The notes: generated from the sequence alone by a model not told the origin. DNA of 64,000 bases from Pseudobacter sp051955275 (GCF_051955275.1 NZ_JBQCGW010000305.1:1-64000); one strand, 5' to 3'. Numbered from the stretch's first letter, positions 18,093 to 28,546 are shown. A program made the numbers and translations.

Positions 18093-21000
18093 ATGACAAT
18101 TACTGCTTTTGAGCCCGGGAATCATTTGTCCTTACCACCGTATCATCCCCATGATGAGAACGGTCAGCAAACAAGGAGCGGATGGTCCGGAACACTAACC
18201 AAAACTTTAGTCATGAAACTGGCTATATTTCTGCTCTCTGTTGCGCTCTTCCAGGCACGTGCCAACACCTATGCCCAGAAGGTGACCCTTTCAGGCAAGG
18301 AGATCACCCTCAAACAGGTGTTTGCAGCCATCGAGAAACAAACGGATTATGTTATTTTCTCCAATGAAAGTTTTCTGACCAAAGCGCACAAAGTATCCCT
18401 TACCGTCCACCAGGTGGATGTGGAAGAATTACTGAACCTGGTATTGAAGGATCAGCCGATTCAATACAGCATCAAAAACAAAACCATTATCCTTTCTGAA
18501 AAGAAAGCTGTTATCAATAATCCGCTGTCCGAATTCCTGCAGGCGGAGCAGGTATCGCTGGTGATCAATGGTATGATCAGGAACGCCCAGGGAGAATACC
18601 TCTCGGGGGTGTCTGTAAGTGTGAAGGGCAAGTCAAACGGAACCAGTACGAATGGTAAGGGGGAGTTCTCTTTCAAGACCAATGATGAATCATTTGTTCT
18701 CCAGGTGAGTATGATCGGGTACGATGGCGGCGAGATCATAATAAAAAAGGTAGATAACGTATTACGCGTTTCCAGTGCAGGAAAGCTGCATTTTGTAGCC
18801 AATACTAATACCCCCGGACAGATAAGCCTGATGATCCAACTTGCCAAAGCAGTGAGCCAGCTGGATGAAATGCAGGTGACAGCATATGGTAAAACTTCCA
18901 GGAGACTGGCCACCAGTAATATTGCTACCATCAAGGGAGAGGATATTGAAAAGATGCCGGCCACTACAGCGCTGGATGCGCTTATCGGCCGGGTACCGGG
19001 AGTGGTGATCCAGCAATGGTCCGGTAATGGTGCAGCTCCTATGAGGGTAGATATCAGGGGTAAAAGAAGTCTGAATCCCAGGTTGCCGCAGGATCCGTTG
19101 TATGTAGTGGACGGCATCCCGCTGGTGGTATTGAATGCATCCTCGTCTACAAGCGGACTGGGATTCTCCACAGGCGCTGTACAGGGTGGTCTGACCAATA
19201 CCATTGGCGAAAATCCATTGCTCAGCATAAACCCGAGGGATATTGAACGTATAGATGTTTTGATGGATGCCGACGGAACGGCTATTTACGGATCCCGTGG
19301 TGCAAATGGCGTGGTGCTGATCACCACTAAAAGAGCCAAACCGGGTCCTACCAGCTTTGGGTTCAGCATAAACAACGGGATCAAATTCAATCAGAAATTT
19401 CCCAGAACGGTGGCAACTGCCGAGTACCTGGCCGTGAGGCGGGAGGCTTTCAGAAATGACGGTATCGATCCGGATATTTATACAGCGCCGGACCTGAAAT
19501 TATGGGATTCTACAAAATACACGGATTGGAACAGGGAGCTCTCAGGTGTGGGAAATGTGATGAATATAAATGCATCTGTGGGCGGAGGAACGGGGCAGAC
19601 GACCTACCTCCTGTCATCCTCATACAGAACATCCAAAGAACTGCTGAACAATGGTGGTAAGAACACCATGGGCAATTTCAAGATATCATTAAACCATTCC
19701 AGCCCCAATCAGAAATTCAAACTCTCGGTGGGTAGTAACTTTTCCCTCACCGATGTCAAGGCTTATGCGCTTGGTTCCATTTCAAACGGACTGGCCCCCA
19801 ACTCGCCGGATATCTACACAAAAGAGGGCGATTTTAATTTTGTGCCTTACCGCGGGCAATTCAACAGCAATTTCCCTTTCAGTGCCTTTAAGAAGCCAAG
19901 CTACAGTAACACTACCAGTTCCCAGTCCTATATCAGGCTTGAATATGCCCTGCTGAAGGGGCTTAGTGTGAACCTGAATGCTGGTTATAATTTCGATAAT
20001 AATGAAAACATGAACCTGTCGCCCGCATCGGCAGCAGATCCGTTCTACAACAGTTTTTCTTTTGCCGTATTCGGTACCACCCGCAATAAGGGATGGCAGG
20101 TTGAACCAACACTTATTTATAACACGCGACTGGGAAGAGGTGATCTGACGGCTACACTGATTGGTACAGCCAACAGCGTTACCACTGCAGCCAATACCAT
20201 CACGGGAGTGAATTTTGCCAATGAGGCATTGATGAAAAGCGCCAATAATGCAGACACCAGGCAGTTCCAGGATGTTGCCAAACAATACAGGACCATTTCG
20301 GGTGCAGGCGTAATCAAGTACAACTGGGAAAATAAATATATCCTCAGTCTTAACGGCAGGAGGGAAGGTTCTTCCAGGTTCGGTCCCGGAAAACAATTCG
20401 GTAATTTCTGGTCTGTTGGACTGGCATGGAATATTTCAGACGAAAAATGGATGGATAAGGTAATGCCTTCCTGGATGTCCTACCTGAAGTTGTTCGGTAA
20501 TACCGGTGTATCCGGAGGAGATGGTGTGGGAGATTATGAGTATCTGTCGCAATGGGGCAGCACCGGTTCAGCAGGCGGTACACAATTGCTGAAATATAAT
20601 GGGATGAGTGTATTTCATGTGTTGAAGCCGTTGAACCAGGATTATCATTGGGAGGACAATAAGGCGACCAATCTTTCTGTGGAATTCGGCTTCCTGAAAG
20701 ACAAGATCACGCTGTTGGTGAATGGTTACAAAAACCTTTCCAAAGACAAGCTGGGAGGGATCCGCATGTCTTCTTACACAGGGTTTACATCCGCTGTGGG
20801 GAATTCAATGGCAGCTATAGAGAACAAAGGGCTTTCTTTTACCCTGTCTGCCAGACTGGTGCAGAAAGAGAGCTGGGGAGTAAGTGCGTCCTTCAATTTA
20901 AATACCAACAGAAACAGGATTGTACAATATCCGGGCCTTGAATATTCGCAGGATAAGAACAGGTACAGGGTTGGTCAATCGCTGGATATTAAATACCTGC

Positions 21001-21611
21001 TGAAGTTTACAGGAATAGACCCGCTCACCGGCAATTTCACTTTTGAAGATCATAACAAAGATGGAAAAATATCCGTCTTCGGTGCAGAACTCCCTTATTC
21101 GGATGAGGATGACCGTTACATCGCTGTAAATACCAATGCGAGATATACCGGGGGCTTGAGCCTGAATGCATATTACAAGAGCATTTCTGTAAGCACGGGC
21201 TGGCAGTTTGTAAACAGGATGGATAAGAACCCCCTCTTTACTGTAATACCGGGCAGGATGGGCGCAATTATCCTGCCGGACGAGATCAGGAACAACCACT
21301 GGCAGAAGCCGGGTGATATTGCCCTGTTCCCCCGCTATACCAATGATCCGACTTCCCTGGGGCCTTTTGCAGACTCGGACATTGCATATTTCCGCCTCAA
21401 ATATCTACGGCTGGTTAACCTGCATGTGGGCTGGGAGATACCGGAAAAATATTACAAGAAAGCAGGAATGAAAAGGGCCACACTGTCGGTAAGTACCGCT
21501 AACCTGTTCACCTTTTCCAACTACAAAGGATATGATCCGGACATTACCAACCTGGCTTCAACAAGCCCGATTCCAAGGATCATCACGCTGGACCTGAGTG
21601 TTAATTTCTAA
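18093..21611 (+). CDS. SusC-family TonB-dependent transporter with STN domain (extended cassette 1)
   Basis: A 1172-residue protein. A ~42-residue polar extension precedes the signal helix ('MKLAIFLLSVALFQARANTY'). The STN domain follows (~66-125, 'VTLSGKEITLKQVFAAIEKQ'), then a CarboxypepD-like domain (~150-225). The plug has 'DALIGRVPGVVIQQWSGNG' and 'DADGTAIYGSRGANGVVLIT', and the barrel ends 'RIITLDLSVNF'. A stretch before the plug ('LMIQLAKAVSQLDEMQVTAY') has its counterpart in the SusC at 45168, and the two proteins correspond closely along their length. They form a subgroup apart from the SusCs at 10414 and 36787. The SusD partner starts 11 nt downstream. The presence of ABC and MutS-like genes in the same operon hints at a non-standard job or ligand. 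Confidence 0.94.
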   Translation: MTITAFEPGNHLSLPPYHPHDENGQQTRSGWSGTLTKTLVMKLAIFLLSVALFQARANTYAQKVTLSGKEITLKQVFAAIEKQTDYVIFSNESFLTKAHKVSLTVHQVDVEELLNLVLKDQPIQYSIKNKTIILSEKKAVINNPLSEFLQAEQVSLVINGMIRNAQGEYLSGVSVSVKGKSNGTSTNGKGEFSFKTNDESFVLQVSMIGYDGGEIIIKKVDNVLRVSSAGKLHFVANTNTPGQISLMIQLAKAVSQLDEMQVTAYGKTSRRLATSNIATIKGEDIEKMPATTALDALIGRVPGVVIQQWSGNGAAPMRVDIRGKRSLNPRLPQDPLYVVDGIPLVVLNASSSTSGLGFSTGAVQGGLTNTIGENPLLSINPRDIERIDVLMDADGTAIYGSRGANGVVLITTKRAKPGPTSFGFSINNGIKFNQKFPRTVATAEYLAVRREAFRNDGIDPDIYTAPDLKLWDSTKYTDWNRELSGVGNVMNINASVGGGTGQTTYLLSSSYRTSKELLNNGGKNTMGNFKISLNHSSPNQKFKLSVGSNFSLTDVKAYALGSISNGLAPNSPDIYTKEGDFNFVPYRGQFNSNFPFSAFKKPSYSNTTSSQSYIRLEYALLKGLSVNLNAGYNFDNNENMNLSPASAADPFYNSFSFAVFGTTRNKGWQVEPTLIYNTRLGRGDLTATLIGTANSVTTAANTITGVNFANEALMKSANNADTRQFQDVAKQYRTISGAGVIKYNWENKYILSLNGRREGSSRFGPGKQFGNFWSVGLAWNISDEKWMDKVMPSWMSYLKLFGNTGVSGGDGVGDYEYLSQWGSTGSAGGTQLLKYNGMSVFHVLKPLNQDYHWEDNKATNLSVEFGFLKDKITLLVNGYKNLSKDKLGGIRMSSYTGFTSAVGNSMAAIENKGLSFTLSARLVQKESWGVSASFNLNTNRNRIVQYPGLEYSQDKNRYRVGQSLDIKYLLKFTGIDPLTGNFTFEDHNKDGKISVFGAELPYSDEDDRYIAVNTNARYTGGLSLNAYYKSISVSTGWQFVNRMDKNPLFTVIPGRMGAIILPDEIRNNHWQKPGDIALFPRYTNDPTSLGPFADSDIAYFRLKYLRLVNLHVGWEIPEKYYKKAGMKRATLSVSTANLFTFSNYKGYDPDITNLASTSPIPRIITLDLSVNF

Positions 21612-21622
21612 AAAAAACAACT

Positions 21623-23095
21623 ATGCCAAGATTATTCCGATATATGATCTGCACATTGTCCGGTCTGTTTCTTTTATCCGGATGCAAAAAGTTCCTGGAG
21701 GTAGATCCGCCTATCAGTACCATTACCACGGAAGAGATGTTTACTACCAATAAGCAGGCTGAATTGGCCGTCAACGGCATATATACCAAGATGATCCACA
21801 GTGTGGATGCGTTGAATCCGGCAGGCTCGGCTACCAGGTCTTTTGCCGCAGGCTTGTCTACCATCATGGGCAGTCTGTCTTCTGATGATTTCTTCACCAG
21901 TGGAGCAATAGGGGATATCAATGTTATTGTCAATCAGAACAAGCTCTCCGTCCGCAATACCGGCGGTTCAGGGGAACTGTGGGATTCCGGTTTCAAAACC
22001 ATTTATGATGCCAATGCCGTGATAGAAGGACTGCAATCCGATGCAGCCCGGAACCTGACTGACAGTGTCCGCAACCAACTCCTGGGAGAGGTCCTGACCA
22101 TCCGTGCCTTCTCCTATTTTTATCTCGTAAACTTTTTCGGAGAACTGCCCGTGGTAGTTACCACTGATTTCAACAAGACCAACAAGCTGAGCCGTTCTCC
22201 TGTTTCAAAAATCTATGACCTGATCAAAACGGATCTCCTGAACGCACTTCCTCTGCTGGCTGCGGACTTCTCTGTAGGCAAGGGAGAAAGGGTGAGGATC
22301 AACAAGTGGTTTGTTGAAGCATTGCTGGCCCGCGTTTACCTGTATACGAAAGAATACAGCGAGGCCATCACACATGCTACGAACGTGATCAGTCAAACCA
22401 GCATGTTCTCCATTGAGCCAAATGTTGCCAATGTATTCCTCAGTGGCAGCAAAGAAGCCATTTTTCAGCTGAAGCCAAACAATGAAAATCCACAACTCAG
22501 GAATGCCACACCGGAAGGCTACAGACTAAGCTCGCTGGGCTTCCCGTCAGCCACCCTGCCTTCCCCTTATAGTCTCAGCAATGAGCTCCTGAATGCCTTT
22601 GAGGCAGGTGATAATCGCAAGGCTTCCTGGACTTCACCCTATGCATCACTTTTCACTTCGGCAAAGTATAAGATCTCGCAGTACAACAGTGTTGTGAGGG
22701 GGCCGCAAAACGAATATTACGTGGTGATGCGCCTGGCGGAATTATATCTTATCCGCGCAGAAGCCATTGCGCTGGGAGAGCCTGGCAATAAAGACAATGC
22801 CATCGATGATATCAATGTATTGAGAAGAAGGGCCGATGTAGATGAGCTCAGTAAATCACTTACTGCAGAACAGGTGGTGGAAGCGGTTGCCAAAGAAAGG
22901 CAGCTGGAGTTGTTTGCTGAATGGGGCCACAGGTGGTTCGATCTCAAACGCACCGGAAAAGCCTCCCAGGTGTTGTCGCAGATAGCTGCCAAACAACCAT
23001 GGGTGGGAGATTTTCAATTGTTATATCCAATCCCCGTGCAGGAAATCCAGTTCAACAGTTTTCTGTTGCAGAATCCTGAATATAATAACTATTGA
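21623..23095 (+). CDS. SusD/RagB-family lipoprotein (extended cassette 1)
   Basis: A 490-residue lipoprotein with lipobox 'FLLSGC' (Cys near residue 20), then 'KKFLEVDPPISTITTEEMF'. SusD hallmarks include 'IRAFSYFYLVNFFGELPVVV', 'RINKWFVEALLARVYLYTKE' and 'AKERQLELFAEWGHRWFDLK', ending 'PVQEIQFNSFLLQNPEYNNY'. It is the lid of the SusC encoded 11 nt upstream. The protein at 48683-50116 is its clear counterpart, sharing 'AEWGHRW' and the same C-terminal 'LLYPIPV' pattern. The gene downstream encodes another lipoprotein, so the surface complex may have three components. Confidence 0.94.
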   Translation: MPRLFRYMICTLSGLFLLSGCKKFLEVDPPISTITTEEMFTTNKQAELAVNGIYTKMIHSVDALNPAGSATRSFAAGLSTIMGSLSSDDFFTSGAIGDINVIVNQNKLSVRNTGGSGELWDSGFKTIYDANAVIEGLQSDAARNLTDSVRNQLLGEVLTIRAFSYFYLVNFFGELPVVVTTDFNKTNKLSRSPVSKIYDLIKTDLLNALPLLAADFSVGKGERVRINKWFVEALLARVYLYTKEYSEAITHATNVISQTSMFSIEPNVANVFLSGSKEAIFQLKPNNENPQLRNATPEGYRLSSLGFPSATLPSPYSLSNELLNAFEAGDNRKASWTSPYASLFTSAKYKISQYNSVVRGPQNEYYVVMRLAELYLIRAEAIALGEPGNKDNAIDDINVLRRRADVDELSKSLTAEQVVEAVAKERQLELFAEWGHRWFDLKRTGKASQVLSQIAAKQPWVGDFQLLYPIPVQEIQFNSFLLQNPEYNNY

Positions 23096-23143
23096 TCTGA
23101 CAATACAGACATAAATATTATCATCATTCAATAAAACTCATTT

Positions 23144-23941
23144 ATGGTATTTCCATTATTATACCGCACCAGCAGGTGCCGGGCCGGGTTGCTCATTGCC
23201 TGCTGCCTGCTGCTGACCGCAGTGATCAGTTCCTGCAAAAAGAATCAGCCCTTTGCCGGTATCCCGGCCACCTGCCAGGTTTTTAATGCCATGGACGATG
23301 GTATTGTACTGCTCGCACATTGGGATACAACCCGTCCGGCCCCTTTCAGCTTTCTGAGGAGGATCAACAACAAAGCAAACTACGCCGTTACCACCGGACT
23401 GTATTCCACACTTAACGGCAGTCAGCCATTACAGTTGTTTGCATTTCCGGATACGTTGAGTCATCAGGGGCCGTTGGTGGATACCAGGCTCCAGCTGGAA
23501 GAAGGTGGGCTGTACTCGCTTTTTATTTCAGGCAGCAATGCGGCTCCGCAATATGTGTTGCACAAGGATGAGATCCCTGTGTTCAACCAGGAAGATAGTA
23601 CCACTCATATCCGCTTCGCCAACTTCAGTGATGGTCAGACCATCAGCGTGAATCTCAAAGGAGAAGCACCGGGCTCTTTCATCCAGAACCTTCCGCCAAA
23701 AGGTTTTTCAGTCTTCAGAGAAATGAGTGCCCGCAAATCAGTGATCAGATATGAATTCGAGATCAGGGACCAGGCGAATGGCAATCTCATCACCACGTAT
23801 ACCGCTGACAAGTTCGATGGCCTTGGCGGAACCAGTTTTACAACGCGCTGGTACAACAGGGCCAACACCCTGGTGCTTACCGGCAAACAGGGCGGAACGG
23901 GCACCAACCTGCAGGTGGTGTACTTAATGAACAACAGGTAA
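23144..23941 (+). CDS. Cassette lipoprotein, DUF4397-like (cassette 1)
   Basis: A 265-residue lipoprotein with a hydrophobic signal and lipobox 'VISSC' (Cys ~31). The mature part looks all-beta, with two similar halves: an early 'CQVFNAMDDGIVLLAH' strand and a later 'IRFANFSDGQTISVNLKG', recalling DUF4397-type repeats. I do not recognise it with certainty. It has a counterpart in the other cassette (50145-50906), sharing 'LYSLFI/IYSLFI', 'RFAN...ISVN.KG' and a C-terminal 'LVLTGK.GGTG'. It sits between SusD and the GldA-like ATPase with 48- and 38-nt gaps. A surface or periplasmic binding part of the complex is inferred. Confidence 0.7.
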   Translation: MVFPLLYRTSRCRAGLLIACCLLLTAVISSCKKNQPFAGIPATCQVFNAMDDGIVLLAHWDTTRPAPFSFLRRINNKANYAVTTGLYSTLNGSQPLQLFAFPDTLSHQGPLVDTRLQLEEGGLYSLFISGSNAAPQYVLHKDEIPVFNQEDSTTHIRFANFSDGQTISVNLKGEAPGSFIQNLPPKGFSVFREMSARKSVIRYEFEIRDQANGNLITTYTADKFDGLGGTSFTTRWYNRANTLVLTGKQGGTGTNLQVVYLMNNR

Positions 23942-23979
23942 AGCAAGTAAACTTTATTCTTAATATTTAGCAAACACAT

Positions 23980-24900
23980 ATGAGTACAGTATTGAAAGTG
24001 GAGAACCTCTCCCACAGGTATTCCAGTGCCTGGGCTATCCGTGATCTGAACTTCGAGATCGGCCAATCAGGCGTTATCGGCCTGCTTGGTTCCAATGGTG
24101 CAGGTAAGTCCACCACCATGAATATCATCTGCGGCGTTCTGAATCAGACAGAAGGTGAAGTATATATCAATGGCATCAACAAAAAGAAAGATCCCAGGCT
24201 GGCCAAAAGGCAACTGGGCTTTCTGCCCCAACAGCCACCATTATACGCAGATTTCACCGTTGAAGAATTTCTGACCTATGCTGCTGATCTGCGCTTCATA
24301 GAAAAAAAGTCGATCAAAAGATCGGTACAGGAAGTGATGGAAAGAACAGGCATCAGCCACTTCAATAACCGGCTCATTAAAAACCTCAGTGGTGGTTACC
24401 GTCAGCGTGTAGGTATTGCACAGGCCATCATCCACAAGCCCAGCATCGTGATCCTCGACGAGCCTACCAATGGCCTCGATCCCAACCAGATCATCGAAGC
24501 CAGGAAACTGATAAGAGAAATTGCAGTGGACCATACCATTCTGCTGAGCTCACACGTGCTCTCCGAGATCAACCTGCTCTGCCGGGATATCATAATGATC
24601 GAAGGGGGCAGAATGGTGTTCTCGGATTCCATGGAAAGTTTCAACAACTACCTGCAACCCACCACCGTGCTGGTTCGGATGGACAATCCTCCTGTTGAAG
24701 CGGAGTTGCTCAGGATACCCGGTGTAACCAAAATTGAATGGGTAACCGATAAGCAATGCCGCATCTGGTTCAATGAAAATGCACCTGTTAACCAGGCCAT
24801 CATTACGGCCAGCATCCAGAACAACTGGCAGCTGCAGGAGATCAGTCTGGAAAAATCAATTCTGGATGATGTGTTCAAACAATTATCGAGGCAATCCTAA
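23980..24900 (+). CDS. ABC transporter ATP-binding protein, GldA-like (cassette 1)
   Basis: A 306-residue cytoplasmic ATPase with all motifs intact: Walker A 'LLGSNGAGKSTTMN' (~residues 35-48), Q-loop 'LPQQPPLYADFTVEEF', signature 'LSGGYRQRVGIAQ' (~136), Walker B 'IVILDEPTNGLDP' (~157) and H-loop 'LLSSHVLSEI'. The C-terminal ~75 residues form the regulatory extension seen in GldA/CcmA/NatA-type proteins. It would drive the GldF-GldG fusion encoded 11 nt downstream. In flavobacteria GldA with GldF and GldG supports gliding, but this gene sits in a SusCD operon. A motility role is therefore not implied. Confidence 0.92.
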   Translation: MSTVLKVENLSHRYSSAWAIRDLNFEIGQSGVIGLLGSNGAGKSTTMNIICGVLNQTEGEVYINGINKKKDPRLAKRQLGFLPQQPPLYADFTVEEFLTYAADLRFIEKKSIKRSVQEVMERTGISHFNNRLIKNLSGGYRQRVGIAQAIIHKPSIVILDEPTNGLDPNQIIEARKLIREIAVDHTILLSSHVLSEINLLCRDIIMIEGGRMVFSDSMESFNNYLQPTTVLVRMDNPPVEAELLRIPGVTKIEWVTDKQCRIWFNENAPVNQAIITASIQNNWQLQEISLEKSILDDVFKQLSRQS

Positions 24901-24911
24901 ACCTGCTATCC

Positions 24912-27224
24912 ATGAAAATAATACTTAAAATAGCCAGGGCGGAACTGAGGAACCTCTTCTATTCTCCCATAGCCTGGCTGGTGCTGATACTGTTCTATTT
25001 TTTTGCAGCCATCATGTTTGCCATTCCGGTAGAGCGATATGCCATTGTGCAGGAAGTATACCTGGAAGAACAACCGGACTGGGTGGGCTTTGCCCAGAGC
25101 CTGTGTAACCTCATGCTCAATCCCATCATCGATAAGGTGGCGGAACATATTTACCTGTTCATTCCCCTGCTCACCATGGGAGTGATCAACAGGGAGATCA
25201 GCAATGGCACCATCAGGTTGCTGTATTCTTCACCTGTTACCACCAGGGAGATCGTATTAGGAAAGTACCTGGGCCTGGTTTTGTTCAATATGATGACGCT
25301 TGCCATTACTGCTGTGGTGATGGTGATCGCTTATTTCAATATCCGTGGCGCAGAGTTTCAGTGGTTCTTCTCCATGTTCCTGGGCTTCTTTTTACTGATC
25401 AACAGTTTTTCTGCTATAGGCCTGTTCATATCCTGTCTGACCCAGTACCAGATCGTAGCCGCGGTGTTCACTTTTGCGGTGCTGTTTGTGCTGAACCATA
25501 TTTCAGCTATCTGGCAGCAATACGATTTCTTCCGCGATATCACGTATGCGCTCAGCATGAATGGCAAGGCTGGATTCATGTTGCGTGGACTGATCACCAG
25601 CAGGGATGTGATCTATTTTGTATTGATCATTATCCTGTTCCTGGGCTTTGCACTGATCAAACTGAAAAGTACTCAGCAACCGCAAAAATGGACAGTGAAC
25701 TTTTTGAAGTATGCGGGACTGCTGGTAATAGTGAGCCTGCTCGGATATATCAGCTCAAGGCCCGGGTTTGTGGCCTATGCCGATGTTACCAGCAATAAGG
25801 TGAATACGCTGCATCCTGCCACGCAGGGTATGCTGAGGCAGCTCGACGGATCGCCGCTGACAGTGACCTTGTATACCAACCTGCTCGGAAGAAGCTCCGG
25901 ATCCGGACTTCCGCAGAACCGTAACGAATATGTCTGGAATTTCTGGGAACCCTATTTACGCTTCTATCCCAATATAAAATTCAGATACGAATATTATTAT
26001 GGCCTGAAACCGGGCGACAGTTCAGTGTTCCGGCAGTATCCCGGAAAAACGCTGAAGCAGATCGTGGATATTCATGCTGAGATCTTCAATGTCCGCCCGT
26101 CTCTGTTCAGGCCATTTGATGAGATCAAAAACCAGATCGATCTGTCGCAGGAAGACATGGGACTGACGATGCAGGTGGAATACAAAGGAAAGAAGGAACT
26201 GCTCAGGGCATACAAGCCACCTGGAGTATGGCCGGACCAGGTGAATGTTTCAGGCACTCTCAAGCGATTGCTGGCCACAGAGGATGTAGTGGTGAAATTT
26301 GTATCCGGCCACTTTGAGAGAAATCCATTGGAGGGAAGTGAACGCGATTATGCGGGCCATCTTTCCAGTAAATCAGGAAAGGAAGCCCTGATCAATAAAG
26401 GGGTGGATGTAGATACCATCTCGCTGAATGCCGGTATCCCTTCCGATACCAGGCTGCTGGTGATCGCCGATCCTCGTTCGGCATACACCACAGAGGAACA
26501 GGCGCGTATTTCAAAATACATCCGGGAGGGAGGCAATGCCATATTCTTTGCGGAACCGCTTAAGAACTTCATTCTCCAGCCTGTTCTCGATAGTCTGGGC
26601 GTGTACCTGGATAATGGTATCATCGTTTCTCCCAATGAACATGAAATGCCTCATATTTCAAGTAACCTGCTTACCAGGGCAGGAAACTTTATGGCAAAGG
26701 AGCCGAAAATGCAGGTGTTCCAGGACTACAATATCATGGGGGCATCAGTACAGAATGAAGGAACAGGCAATATCAGTTTCAAAGACACTAACGGGTTTAA
26801 GATTGAACCTGTTATTGTACAGGCCGGAGATCACAAAACCTGGCTGGAGAAAGGAACACTGGTAGTGGATTCTGCAGCGCCTGTTTTCTCCGCAGCAGAG
26901 GGAGATATTCAGAAAGAGCAATATGTAGTGGCCGTAAAACTCACGCGCAAGATCAATAACAAAGAACAACGGATTGTGGTTTGTTACGATGCCGATTTCA
27001 TGGGACTGCGCAGAATGGTGAATAGCAGCCTGAACCTGGGCCTTTACAGCTGGGGGCTGTACAATCAGTATCCCGTATACGCCAACTATCCCAAGGCATT
27101 TGACAGGTTCCTGAATATCAACAGCTCTTATGCTATCAAACAAAAGCTGGTAATGGTATACCTGGTACCGGCCATTCTGATACTGGGAGCCATCATACTA
27201 TTGGTGCGCAGGAAAAGGAAATAG
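24912..27224 (+). CDS. ABC-2 permease fused to GldG-like auxiliary domain (GldF-GldG fusion, cassette 1, first copy)
   Basis: A 770-residue inner-membrane protein. Residues ~1-245 are a six-helix ABC-2 permease of the GldF type ('LYLFIPLLTMGVINREISNG' and a 'SSPVTTREIVLGKYLGL' coupling region). A further membrane helix (~265-285) leads into a long periplasmic part (~295-735) of the GldG/ABC_transp_aux type ('LVIADPRSAYTTEEQARISK', 'GGNAIFFAEP'). The protein ends with a helix and basic tail ('VYLVPAILILGAIILL', RRKRK). In flavobacteria GldF and GldG are separate proteins of about 240 and 560 residues. The GldA-like ATPase lies 11 nt upstream and the MutS-like genes follow. Confidence 0.88.
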   Translation: MKIILKIARAELRNLFYSPIAWLVLILFYFFAAIMFAIPVERYAIVQEVYLEEQPDWVGFAQSLCNLMLNPIIDKVAEHIYLFIPLLTMGVINREISNGTIRLLYSSPVTTREIVLGKYLGLVLFNMMTLAITAVVMVIAYFNIRGAEFQWFFSMFLGFFLLINSFSAIGLFISCLTQYQIVAAVFTFAVLFVLNHISAIWQQYDFFRDITYALSMNGKAGFMLRGLITSRDVIYFVLIIILFLGFALIKLKSTQQPQKWTVNFLKYAGLLVIVSLLGYISSRPGFVAYADVTSNKVNTLHPATQGMLRQLDGSPLTVTLYTNLLGRSSGSGLPQNRNEYVWNFWEPYLRFYPNIKFRYEYYYGLKPGDSSVFRQYPGKTLKQIVDIHAEIFNVRPSLFRPFDEIKNQIDLSQEDMGLTMQVEYKGKKELLRAYKPPGVWPDQVNVSGTLKRLLATEDVVVKFVSGHFERNPLEGSERDYAGHLSSKSGKEALINKGVDVDTISLNAGIPSDTRLLVIADPRSAYTTEEQARISKYIREGGNAIFFAEPLKNFILQPVLDSLGVYLDNGIIVSPNEHEMPHISSNLLTRAGNFMAKEPKMQVFQDYNIMGASVQNEGTGNISFKDTNGFKIEPVIVQAGDHKTWLEKGTLVVDSAAPVFSAAEGDIQKEQYVVAVKLTRKINNKEQRIVVCYDADFMGLRRMVNSSLNLGLYSWGLYNQYPVYANYPKAFDRFLNINSSYAIKQKLVMVYLVPAILILGAIILLVRRKRK

Positions 27225-27256
27225 AAAAGCATACAAAGAAAATAAACCCAATTACG

Positions 27257-28546
27257 ATGTTCCTCCAAACGGATGATCAAACCATTGAAGATCTCAGGCT
27301 CTTTGCCAAAAGGGAGAGAAACGGTATCTACGATATTTATAACAATACCTCTACACGAGGCGGAGAAGGGTTGCTGGAAGAAATGTTCAGGAATCCATTG
27401 TCAGATAAGGATGCCATTCGCAAGCGGGCTGCCATCATAGAAGCGTTTGCCGGCCAGCAGGCTATATTTCCTTTTGAAGCGGCTTTGCTGGACAGCGTGG
27501 AGAAATATATCACACAGAAAGAGGAGCATGGGCAGAGTGGCAGCGCCAGCCTGGGAGAAAAAGAGATCAGCAACGGCGTGAGCGCTTTTATAGAGTTGTT
27601 TCATGCTGTACGGAACTTCCTGCAATCCGGCACTATCGTGAATGTGCAGCAACTGCAGGATGACAGGAATAAGCTGATGGCCCTGTTGCAGGATCCTGCC
27701 CTGGAGCCTGTACAGAAAGAAAAGCCCCGTGCAAAGATCAGTTATGCCGCAGTAACTGCCTTCGATATCCTGATCCGTGTAAAGGAAAAGGATAAAGTGG
27801 TAAGCATCCTGCAATTCATCTACCAGATGGATGTGTTTATCTCTGTAGCCACGGTGGCCACAAAACGAAAATTCATTTTTCCGGTGGTACATCCCAAAGG
27901 AACCAATGTGCTGCATCTGGATGGAGTGTATCATCCCGAGCTGAAGAACCCGGTTCCCAACACGCTCGGAATGAACAGCGCTAAATCCGTTGTATTCCTA
28001 ACCGGTGCAAATATGGCGGGTAAGTCCACTTTCCTGCGGGCCTTCAGCACAGCCGTGTATATTGCGCATATGGGATTCCCTGTTGCTGCTGCCGGCATGC
28101 AGTTCTCTGTAATGGATGCCATCTTCACCACCATCAACCTGCCCGATAACCTGGGCATCGGGGCCAGTCACTTTTACGCCGAAGTATTGCGTGTAAAGAA
28201 AGTAGCTGCAGAGCTCGGCGCCAACAAAGCCCTCTTCGTGGTATTCGATGAGCTGTTCAGGGGAACCAACGTAAAAGACGCGCATGAAGGAACGGTTGCC
28301 ATTACCCATGCCTTTGCCGGCAAGCAGAACAGTCTATTCCTCATTTCATCGCATATTGTTGAGGCCAGTGATGCGCTCAGACAAAAGCCGAATATCGGTT
28401 TCCATTATCTGCCTACACGGATGAACGGCACTGTTCCCGAATATACGTATACGTTAGAGGAAGGCATCACAGATGACCGTCATGGTATGATCATCATCCG
28501 TAATGAGGGTATCCTGGAGACCCTGAAGAACGGGAAGAAGGCATAA
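27257..28546 (+). CDS. MutS-like ATPase A, core and ATPase domains only (cassette 1)
   Basis: A 429-residue cytoplasmic protein. The N-terminal half resembles the MutS core domain ('STRGGEGLLEEMFRNPLSDK', then 'IRKRAAIIEAF'). The C-terminal half is the MutS ATPase: Walker A 'TGANMAGKSTFLRAF' (~249-263), Walker B 'LFVVFDELFRGTNVKDAHEG' (~325) and a switch segment 'LISSHIVEASDAL'. The mismatch-binding domain I, connector and the C-terminal dimer/β-binding or Smr parts are absent, so mismatch repair is unlikely. It is about half the length of true MutS (~850 residues). A second, different MutS-like gene follows, which suggests a heterodimer. The process powered is unknown. Confidence 0.85.
   Translation: MFLQTDDQTIEDLRLFAKRERNGIYDIYNNTSTRGGEGLLEEMFRNPLSDKDAIRKRAAIIEAFAGQQAIFPFEAALLDSVEKYITQKEEHGQSGSASLGEKEISNGVSAFIELFHAVRNFLQSGTIVNVQQLQDDRNKLMALLQDPALEPVQKEKPRAKISYAAVTAFDILIRVKEKDKVVSILQFIYQMDVFISVATVATKRKFIFPVVHPKGTNVLHLDGVYHPELKNPVPNTLGMNSAKSVVFLTGANMAGKSTFLRAFSTAVYIAHMGFPVAAAGMQFSVMDAIFTTINLPDNLGIGASHFYAEVLRVKKVAAELGANKALFVVFDELFRGTNVKDAHEGTVAITHAFAGKQNSLFLISSHIVEASDALRQKPNIGFHYLPTRMNGTVPEYTYTLEEGITDDRHGMIIIRNEGILETLKNGKKA

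Noticed and set aside
23980..27224. A gliding-motility gld locus
   Set aside because: Only GldA/F/G-like parts are present. No gldB, gldH, gldJ or gldKLMN genes are nearby, and the genes sit in SusCD operons.
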